Shown here: in pieces, positions 32,521 through 38,482 of the stretch
Position numbering within the stretch: position 1 is the first letter of the stretch
Layout: each line of letters begins with the position of its first letter
Assembly (NCBI GenBank): GCA_910575005.1
Contig: CAJTCL010000012.1
Location: 104,577 to 143,058 of the forward strand
Source of the DNA: Lachnospiraceae bacterium
GTDB taxonomy: Bacteria > Bacillota > Clostridia > Lachnospirales > Lachnospiraceae
Direction of reading: 5' to 3'
Length of the DNA stretch: 38,482 nucleotides
The notes under the pieces: model-generated
The model's database searches: none
What the model was told of the DNA's origin: nothing
The model's input: the letters and a program-made list of their open reading frames with translations, nothing else
Program-made: the position numbers and the translations under genes

Positions 32521-33780
32521 TCATACCTTTTCGGGAAAATCCATTCCATATTGCTGCCAATACTTCCTCTCGAAATACATCTCATCCCGCACAATTTGAA
32601 AGATCATTTTCTCAGTGGCAGAAGCCTTTTGATATCCCGCTCCCTGATTTTCAAAGAATAAATCCAACATAGAAAGTGCACAGACACGGTCTACCGGATA
32701 GCCGCATTTCAGATAAGTCGGGGTACTATAACACGTTGCAGAAGATTCAAATAAAAAATACATATGTTTCCCATCACTTACTAATTCCTCAGCCATAGGA
32801 GGAAATTTAGAGGAGTTATAACAATAATACAAACGCTTTCCCGTATTCGGGTCGGGCAGTATATTATAAAAATAAATTTCTGAATTAAAAAATCTTCCGC
32901 GTGAGGTGACAACTGCCATATATGATTTGCCGCCAATCTCTGCAAACTCCACGCCATTGGCATATCCTGGAATCACAATCTCCTCTCGTTTCTGCAATTC
33001 ATATTTCATTCCTTCTGGAGTATTCTTTTGGTTAATATTATAACCTCTGAGACTTCCCATATTATTCATTCCATTTCGATAAGTCCCCACCCAGAGCATC
33101 CCATCATAATACGCCAAAAAAGACGCCACCGCACCACAGGGAACATTTTCACAATAGGAGGAAAGCTGATAACTTGCCAATCCAGAATTTACAGCTTGCT
33201 TAATTACATCATACGAGATTCTGCTACATTGTCTGGTTGTACTTTTGGCAATCCAAATATTCTTGCCATCAAACGCTACACCACCCACATGATTGACATC
33301 TGGCAATACAATCGTAGTCAAAAGCTTACGCTCTGATGGCTTCTGATTGGAAAGCACATAGAGTACAGAATTATTTGGTTTATGCCAGTTCTTTCTATCC
33401 TTTTTACGGTTATTTTTAGCACTATCATATGCTGTAATCAACATATAATCGTCTGTAACACAGATGCCCTGTGGAACCATCTGTTCACATCCAATTCCCA
33501 AAACATCTGTGATTTCAAGCCCTGGAACTGCCGTGGAAGCTTTTGGGTTATAGAGAGAAGAAAAATAGGAATAACGCTCTAAGGTATTGCGGAATCTTTT
33601 CTCATAACGGTATTTTGTACTGGTAAATACCTTCTGATTCGACTCCTGCTCTATATTGCAAAAAAATGAAATGGTTTCACAACATTTGATACCTATTGCC
33701 AAAAGAACCCAAACAGACACTACTATTCCCAAACAGATACTATATTTTAATATTACATTTTTATTACACATTTTTCTCAT
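32521..33780 (-). CDS. Membrane-anchored propeller-like extracytoplasmic protein
   Basis: A 419-residue protein. A single N-terminal transmembrane helix (about residues 13-33, YSICLGIVVSVWVLLAIGIK) anchors it with the bulk outside the cell. The rest contains repeated beta-type blocks: PQGICVTDDYMLITAYDSAK, LLTTIVLPDVNHVGGVAFDG, NIWIAKSTTRQ, GMLWVGTYRNG and GKHMYFLFESSATC. These are typical of beta-propeller (NHL/SMP-30-like) folds. No catalytic residues are recognised. ATG 33780 is chosen (MRKMCNKNVI) because AAAGG lies ten bases upstream; the longer frame to 33810 adds ten codons across the ribosome binding site. TATACT near 33830 on the minus strand may be the -10 box. Confidence 0.7.
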   Translation of the reverse strand: MRKMCNKNVILKYSICLGIVVSVWVLLAIGIKCCETISFFCNIEQESNQKVFTSTKYRYEKRFRNTLERYSYFSSLYNPKASTAVPGLEITDVLGIGCEQMVPQGICVTDDYMLITAYDSAKNNRKKDRKNWHKPNNSVLYVLSNQKPSERKLLTTIVLPDVNHVGGVAFDGKNIWIAKSTTRQCSRISYDVIKQAVNSGLASYQLSSYCENVPCGAVASFLAYYDGMLWVGTYRNGMNNMGSLRGYNINQKNTPEGMKYELQKREEIVIPGYANGVEFAEIGGKSYMAVVTSRGRFFNSEIYFYNILPDPNTGKRLYYCYNSSKFPPMAEELVSDGKHMYFLFESSATCYSTPTYLKCGYPVDRVCALSMLDLFFENQGAGYQKASATEKMIFQIVRDEMYFERKYWQQYGMDFPEKV

Positions 33781-33942
33781 AAACATGCCGCCTTTGTAAC
33801 ATTTTAACAATATAATTATTGTTATTTATAGTATAACCAATCTTTTTATAGACAGCATTAACAAAAAATGTATAAATTGTGAATTTTATTTATCTATTTT
33901 TCCAAAATATTCCAGACAAAAAAATATATTTTTCAGCACATT

Positions 33943-35157
33943 TTAATTATTGATATTTCCCATTTCTTCGATGATAGCATCTAAAATTTGATCTGCCGCT
34001 TCCTCTTTACTCATTTTCTCTAAATGCTTTATTTGAGAACGAGTAATCAAAGTAATCACATTGGTATCTGTTCCAAATCCAGCACCTTCCACTTTAAGAT
34101 TGTTGGCCGCCACCATATCCAGATGCTTTTTTTCAAGCTTTGCTCGGGAATTTTCTTCCAAATCGCGGGTCTCCATAGAAAATCCGCACAAAAATCCATG
34201 AATTTGCCCCTCTGATTTCCTTCTTCCAAGCTCACCTAAAATATCTCTGGTACGCCGAAGCAAGATACTGGCCTCTCCCTCTGTTTTCTTAATCTTGTCC
34301 TCCGCTGCTTCTCTAGGCCGATAATCCGCCACAGCTGCTGCCTTGATAATGAGATCTGCCGAAGATGCATGTTCCATTACGGCATGATACATGTCTTCTG
34401 CTGTCACCACATTGACCACTTCTGTAAACATTGGTGCTGACAGCGCTGTAACTCCCGTCACCAATGTCACCTGTGCGCCTCGCAGCATAGCTTTTTTTGC
34501 CAGAGCATATCCCATTTTACCAGTGGAATGGTTCGTGATATAGCGCACGGGATCAATTGCTTCCTGCGTAGCTCCAGCCGTTACCAATACCTTTTTGCCT
34601 TGCAAGTCCTTTTCATGGGCAAGATGACGCACCACATATTCTATTAAAACCTCTTCTGCTGGCAGTTTCCCTTCCCCAATATCTCCATTTGCCAACATTC
34701 CGGTATCGGGCAAAATAATCTCATAGCCATACCGCTCTAGTTTTTGCAAATTCTCTTGTACCATTGGATTGCGATACATATTGTGATTCATGGCAGGTGC
34801 GATCAATGTCTGACAGGTACATGCCATCACTGTTGTAGTCAACATGTCATCTGCAATGCCATTGGCAATTTTTCCGATCACATTTGCCGTTGCAGGTGCA
34901 ATCAACACCAGATCCGCCTGCTTTGCCAAAGCTACATGCTCCACAGAAAATTCAAAATTTCGATCAAATGTATCAATCAGGCATTTATTTCCCGTCAGAG
35001 TTTCAAAGGTGGTCGCTGTAATAAAATTGGTGGCATTTTCTGTCATCAACACATGTACATTACAGTGCATTTTTTTCAGCATTCTTGCCACATTAGGCAT
35101 TTTATATGCAGCAATTCCGCCTGTGACGCCCAAGAGTACCGTTTTTCCCTGTAACAT
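33943..35157 (-). CDS. coaBC: CoaBC: phosphopantothenoylcysteine decarboxylase / phosphopantothenate-cysteine ligase
   Basis: A 404-residue bifunctional enzyme of coenzyme A synthesis. The N-terminal flavoprotein decarboxylase (CoaC) begins MLQGKTVLLGVTGGIAAYKM and has the catalytic His in FSVEHVALAKQADL, then PATANVIGKIANGIADDML and PAMNHNMY. The C-terminal ligase (CoaB) has KKVLVTAGATQEAIDPVRYI and NHSTGKMGYALA. Together they join cysteine to 4'-phosphopantothenate and decarboxylate the product to 4'-phosphopantetheine. ATG 35157 follows AAAGGGAATAAAG; a frame to 35241 would overlap panD. It is the last gene of the pan operon, 4 bp after panD. Confidence 0.95.
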   Translation of the reverse strand: MLQGKTVLLGVTGGIAAYKMPNVARMLKKMHCNVHVLMTENATNFITATTFETLTGNKCLIDTFDRNFEFSVEHVALAKQADLVLIAPATANVIGKIANGIADDMLTTTVMACTCQTLIAPAMNHNMYRNPMVQENLQKLERYGYEIILPDTGMLANGDIGEGKLPAEEVLIEYVVRHLAHEKDLQGKKVLVTAGATQEAIDPVRYITNHSTGKMGYALAKKAMLRGAQVTLVTGVTALSAPMFTEVVNVVTAEDMYHAVMEHASSADLIIKAAAVADYRPREAAEDKIKKTEGEASILLRRTRDILGELGRRKSEGQIHGFLCGFSMETRDLEENSRAKLEKKHLDMVAANNLKVEGAGFGTDTNVITLITRSQIKHLEKMSKEEAADQILDAIIEEMGNINN

Positions 35158-35161
35158 ATCT

Positions 35162-35554
35162 TTATTCCCTTTCTGAAAGTTCCCCATGCTTCTCATAGGT
35201 AGTGATTCTGGAAATTTTATTTTCCTGGTCAACAAATACAACCTGGGGCTGGAAGTTTTTTGCTTCCTCTGGTGTCATCTGCGCATAAGCCATAATAATG
35301 ATATGATCTCCAGCCAATGCCTGCCTGGCTGCCGCTCCATTTAAACAGATCATACCGCTGCCTGGCTCTCCGGCAATTGTATAGGTCTCAAAACGATTGC
35401 CATTTTCAATATCCACAATCTGAACATTTTCATATTCTAAAATCCCTGCAGCCTGCATCAACTCTGGATCCACGGTAATACTTCCCACATAATTCAGCTC
35501 TGCCTGCTTGACAACTGCACGGTGAATTTTCCCCTTTAACATCTTTAAATACAT
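35162..35554 (-). CDS. panD: Aspartate 1-decarboxylase (PanD)
   Basis: A 130-residue pyruvoyl enzyme that makes beta-alanine from aspartate for pantothenate. The self-cleavage site Gly24-Ser25 lies in [10 protein letters not shown]; Ser25 becomes the pyruvoyl group. Conserved [20 protein letters not shown] and [20 protein letters not shown] follow. Length is normal. ATG 35554 has AAAGGAG seven bases before it; the second Met (residue 5) is the usual start in other species, but the first has the better spacing. It sits between panC and coaBC in the same operon. Confidence 0.96.
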   Translation of the reverse strand: MYLKMLKGKIHRAVVKQAELNYVGSITVDPELMQAAGILEYENVQIVDIENGNRFETYTIAGEPGSGMICLNGAAARQALAGDHIIIMAYAQMTPEEAKNFQPQVVFVDQENKISRITTYEKHGELSERE

Positions 35555-35572
35555 TGAAATACTCCTTTCGGA

Positions 35573-36418
35573 CTATGGTTCATAAGTAAAGTTATCTATC
35601 AGTCTGGTATTCCCAATATAAACTGCCGTGGCAGTGAGTACAGGCTTCTCAATTATTGTCACCTGCTCTAAGGAATCTGCATCTACAATCTCCACATAAT
35701 CAACACGCGCCAAGACTTCTGTCTCCATATTTGCTTGAATCGCTGTTTTGATTTTAAGAGCATCGCGCTCCCCTGCCCGCATCATCTCTTCCCCGATCTG
35801 CAAAGATTTGTGCAGAATCAGAGCAGCTTTTCGCTCCTCTGGGCTTAAATAAGTATTTCTGGAACTCATCGCCAACCCGTCAGCCTCTCTCACAATCGGA
35901 CATCCCACAATCGTAATATCAAAATTCAAATCACGCACCATCCGTCGAATCACTGCAAGCTGCTGTGCATCTTTCTGTCCAAAATAGGCTCTGTCTGGCA
36001 TCACAATATGAAAAAGCTTGGAAACCACAGTACAAACACCGCGAAAATGCGTCGGCCTGGTCTTTCCACAAAGCCCCTTCGTCAACTGATCCATATCCAC
36101 AAAAGTACAATTGTCTGGAAAATACATTTCCTCTGGTTCTGGATGGAAAATCAAGGCTGCCCCTGCTTCCTCACAGAGCGCCGCATCCCGCTCAATATCT
36201 CTGGGGTAACTTGAGAGATCCTCATTGACCCCAAACTGCGTAGGATTGACAAAATCACTGACAATCACTCGATCATTTTCACTGACTGCTTTTACAATCA
36301 AACTCTTATGCCCTTCATGAAGATAACCCATCGTAGGCACCAGCCCCACACGTAACCCCTGCCTGCGAAATTCTTTCAAAATAGGACGAAGTTCTTCAAT
36401 CGTCTTAATAATCTGCAT
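35573..36418 (-). CDS. panC: Pantothenate synthetase (PanC)
   Basis: A 281-residue ATP-dependent ligase joining pantoate and beta-alanine. The nucleotide-binding HIGH-like motif is in LVPTMGYLHEGHKSLI. Further blocks are NPTQFGVNEDLSSYPR, AYFGQKDAQQLAVIRRM and LAMSSRNTYLSPEER. Length is typical. The gene starts 65 bp after panB, where two short hairpins lie, and ends 18 bp before panD. All steps from ketopantoate onward to phosphopantetheine, except the kinase step, are encoded nearby. Confidence 0.97.
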   Translation of the reverse strand: MQIIKTIEELRPILKEFRRQGLRVGLVPTMGYLHEGHKSLIVKAVSENDRVIVSDFVNPTQFGVNEDLSSYPRDIERDAALCEEAGAALIFHPEPEEMYFPDNCTFVDMDQLTKGLCGKTRPTHFRGVCTVVSKLFHIVMPDRAYFGQKDAQQLAVIRRMVRDLNFDITIVGCPIVREADGLAMSSRNTYLSPEERKAALILHKSLQIGEEMMRAGERDALKIKTAIQANMETEVLARVDYVEIVDADSLEQVTIIEKPVLTATAVYIGNTRLIDNFTYEP

Positions 36419-36443
36419 TTTATTTCCCTCTTTTCTATTACAA

Positions 36444-36480
36444 ACACCACTGGCGTCTGAATGGTGTAGGAGACATCTCC
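36444..36480 (-). other. Two small hairpins between panB and panC
   Basis: ACACCA (36444-36449) pairs with TGGTGT (36462-36467), and GGAGA-CA-TCTCC (36469-36480) is a perfect small hairpin. They fill the 65-bp panB-panC gap. They may tune panC expression or mRNA stability; no T tract or known riboswitch is evident. Confidence 0.35.
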
Positions 36481-36483
36481 CAT

Positions 36484-37314
36484 CTAATATAATTTTTCTA
36501 TCACATCATCGTCAATCTGGAAAGTATGTTCTGCTGCCGGAAATACACCAGCCTTCACTTCCTGGCTGTATGTCTGAAAAGCCTCTTTCATCACTGCTCC
36601 AACTTCTCCAAAACGTTTGACAAATTTAGGCTTAAAATCTCCAAACATTGCCAGCATATCCTGATATACCAACACCTGTCCATCACAACCGGCTCCTGCC
36701 CCAATCCCAATGGTTGGAATATGAAGCTTTTTCGTCACTAATTCTGCAAGTTTTGCTGGCACACATTCCAGTACGAGCGCCACTGCCCCTGCTTCCTCAA
36801 CAGCTTTAGCATCCTCAATCAACTTCTTTGCTGCCTGTTCTGATTTACCCTGAACTTTAAATCCTCCCAGGCTATGAAATGACTGTGGGGTCAGCCCAAG
36901 ATGTGCCACCACCGGAATCGAAGCATTTGTGATCGCGCGAATATGTTCCGCAAATGCACTGCCCCCCTCAAGCTTCACAGCCTCTGCCCGGCCTTCCTTT
37001 ATAAGACGCCCTGCATTGCAGACTGCATCATAAACCGAAGTCTGGTAAGACAGAAAAGGCATATCTGCCACTAAAAATGCATTCTTAATACCTCTTGACA
37101 CCGCCGCTGTATGGTGAATCATATCCTCCATCGTCACAGACAGGGTGTCTTCATAGCCCAACATCACCATTCCCAGGGAATCCCCCACTAACACCATGTC
37201 AATGCCTGCTTCGTCAATCAACTTTGCCATTGAATAGTCATAAGCTGTCAGCATTGCCAGTTTTTCTCCCTGTTCCTTCGCCTTTTGAATTGTCACCACT
37301 GTATGTTTCATCAT
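36484..37314 (-). CDS. panB: 3-methyl-2-oxobutanoate hydroxymethyltransferase (PanB)
   Basis: A 276-residue enzyme that uses methylene-tetrahydrofolate to turn 2-oxoisovalerate into ketopantoate. Typical blocks are [44 protein letters not shown] and [20 protein letters not shown], followed by [20 protein letters not shown]. The start is one of two adjacent ATGs: 37314, chosen here, or 37311, both after GGGAGG that overlaps the stop of the upstream gene. The longer frame to 37350 is rejected. It is translationally coupled to the DUF2520 gene, one base away. Confidence 0.96.
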   Translation of the reverse strand: MMKHTVVTIQKAKEQGEKLAMLTAYDYSMAKLIDEAGIDMVLVGDSLGMVMLGYEDTLSVTMEDMIHHTAAVSRGIKNAFLVADMPFLSYQTSVYDAVCNAGRLIKEGRAEAVKLEGGSAFAEHIRAITNASIPVVAHLGLTPQSFHSLGGFKVQGKSEQAAKKLIEDAKAVEEAGAVALVLECVPAKLAELVTKKLHIPTIGIGAGAGCDGQVLVYQDMLAMFGDFKPKFVKRFGEVGAVMKEAFQTYSQEVKAGVFPAAEHTFQIDDDVIEKLY

Positions 37315-37315
37315 A

Positions 37316-38236
37316 TTACCTCCCTGGGCGCATGTTCTGCGCCAATACATGTTTTATTTCCTGGTAGCTGCGTTCTGGATGTTTCCTCTGAGCAACCTTT
37401 GATACTTGAAGACCCACGGCGCGGTATACCGCTTCCCATTCTGGTCTGTCCAATTTCTGCAAATGTTTATTCACTGTCGCAATATCGTTACGTTCAATCG
37501 GGCCAGTAAGTGTCTGCGCACAACCCGCATATACCTTGCCCTCCGAAGAAATACTGCTGCTTTCCTTGGCACCTTCTGGAACCTGAGAAAATACTGCCTG
37601 CACATTTTTCTCCACCAAAGGTTTTAGAAGATGATAAGCTTGCTGCTCCTTAATTCCAGCTTCCCGCAATAGCTCCACAGCAAGATAAATTAATCCTGTG
37701 ACATGATTGCTGGCAATGCTTGTGGCAGCATGATATTTCACCTTTTCCTTAGTGGAAATATGGATGATCTCATTGGGCAGCAGACAAAACAGCTCTTGTA
37801 ATTGCTCTAAGGCTTTGCTGTCTCCCTCTATAGTAAATTTTGCTTCTGTTAAATTTTGATATGCAGTGAATTTGTTACTGAACGTGTAGATTGGATGGAG
37901 AGAACAGACCCAGGCGCCCGTTTCTTCCCAATTAGAAAAAACATCACTTGATAATGAGCCGCTAAAATGGCATATGACTTTTCCTTTCACATTTTTTGTG
38001 GTAATATAATCCCATACATCTCTAATTGCTCTGTCTGTCGTGGCAATAAATAGGGTATCGCTTCCTTCAATCAGTGAATCTAATGTAGTAAAATACTTTG
38101 TGTGTGTAAATTGTGCTGATTCCAGCCCATTGCTTGCAGTTCTTGTATAGAATCCGCTTACAGTTCCGCCGTGGTCTACAATATATTTTCCCATTGTAGT
38201 TCCCACCTTGCCGGCACCTATTATTCCAATTCTCAT
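37316..38236 (-). CDS. Rossmann/DUF2520 reductase, putative ketopantoate reductase
   Basis: A 306-residue NAD(P)-binding protein. The N-terminal Rossmann domain has [13 protein letters not shown] (G7-x-G9-x2-G12) and later [18 protein letters not shown] and SLHPIYTF. The C-terminal all-helical DUF2520 domain contains [20 protein letters not shown] and [19 protein letters not shown]. Proteins with this architecture sit beside pan genes in several phyla, and the PanG type was reported as an alternative ketopantoate reductase. Here it is the first gene of the pan operon and there is no panE in the window, so a ketopantoate to pantoate role is a reasonable inference. ATG 38236 follows GGAGG at five bases. 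The longer frame to 38278 lacks a site. It is directly coupled to panB. Confidence 0.85.
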   Translation of the reverse strand: MRIGIIGAGKVGTTMGKYIVDHGGTVSGFYTRTASNGLESAQFTHTKYFTTLDSLIEGSDTLFIATTDRAIRDVWDYITTKNVKGKVICHFSGSLSSDVFSNWEETGAWVCSLHPIYTFSNKFTAYQNLTEAKFTIEGDSKALEQLQELFCLLPNEIIHISTKEKVKYHAATSIASNHVTGLIYLAVELLREAGIKEQQAYHLLKPLVEKNVQAVFSQVPEGAKESSSISSEGKVYAGCAQTLTGPIERNDIATVNKHLQKLDRPEWEAVYRAVGLQVSKVAQRKHPERSYQEIKHVLAQNMRPGR

Positions 38237-38426
38237 ATTTGCCTCCATTCGCAAAATGGAAAGGCATTGGTCGTACAATCCTTATCAAATGATACAGTTT
38301 CTTCCCAGAATACCGTTCTTTCATAATTTATCACATAGAGCGACAATTTACAAGTCTTGTTTGATTTGAGTTCACGACAAACGCACGAATGTGTTTCACG
38401 ACCAAATCCATACAACTAATAAATTT

Positions 38427-38482
38427 TTATAAATTTATAATCTGCTCCAGATGTTTTTCTGGATTCGTACCGATTGCATACC
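38427..38482 (-). CDS. C-terminal end of a gene entering from the right
   Basis: On the minus strand one frame from the window edge reads YAIGTNPEKHLEQIINL and then TAA (38427-38429). It has good coding character and ends just before an untranslated gap of about 190 bp upstream of the pan operon. Too short to identify. In that gap TTCACGAC occurs twice (38371-38378 and 38395-38402, 24 bp apart). Confidence 0.35.
   Translation of the reverse strand, partial: YAIGTNPEKHLEQIINL

Noticed and set aside
38233-38415. 60-codon minus-strand ORF before the DUF2520 gene
   Set aside because: It overlaps the DUF2520 start and its binding site, is Cys-rich without pattern, and lies in the likely promoter region.

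Overview
The window looks like a chromosomal segment from a gut-type Firmicute of the class Clostridia, most likely a Lachnospiraceae member. The signs are moderately AT-rich DNA, strong AGGAGG-type ribosome binding sites, short intergenic spaces, a LytTR/DUF3021 pair, an EFR1-type ferredoxin, Rpn-like PD-(D/E)XK proteins with MEKG repeats, and a pan/coaBC cluster with a DUF2520 reductase. Genus is not determined. No rRNA, tRNA or CRISPR array was seen.

The left end (1-5.9 kb) is accessory. Two broken transposase genes (1-637 and 661-1280) are followed by a DUF3021 membrane protein/LytTR regulator operon, a decayed small ORF with two in-frame stops, an EFR1 flavodoxin-ferredoxin, two VOC-fold proteins and an acidic orphan protein. 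From 5.9 to 10.6 kb lies a type III restriction-modification-like operon, all on the minus strand: a separate PD-(D/E)XK-like nuclease gene interrupted by an amber codon, an apparently intact beta-class Mod methyltransferase, and a Res helicase that stops before the usual C-terminal nuclease domain. This is the most unusual locus in the window.

The middle (10.8-27 kb) is mainly metabolic. It holds a GH42 beta-galactosidase with a small partner gene and two phased palindromic operator-like sites, an ABC-F ATPase, and a divergent ammonia-dependent asparagine synthetase. A broken Uma2-like gene follows, then a polar amino-acid ABC transporter (binding lipoprotein, permease, ATPase). Between permease and ATPase is a 178-bp element with GTAA...TTAC ends and an 8-bp near-perfect direct repeat, which looks like a non-autonomous insertion with IS66-type ends. 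Next come a Gfo/Idh/MocA oxidoreductase, a secreted protein with bacterial Ig-like repeats, and carAB, all on the minus strand.

The right part (27-38.5 kb) has a solitary gamma-class adenine methyltransferase with an N-terminal helix-turn-helix, translated with a small partner gene. Beside it are two nearly identical tandem copies of an Rpn-like PD-(D/E)XK gene that differ by three units of a 12-bp repeat. Then come a zinc-ribbon membrane protein and a membrane-anchored, propeller-like extracytoplasmic protein. At the end is a compact pantothenate/coenzyme A operon: a DUF2520-type putative ketopantoate reductase, panB, panC, panD and coaBC. Together these would convert ketoisovalerate and aspartate to phosphopantetheine. 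A short gene end, entering from the right, lies at the border.
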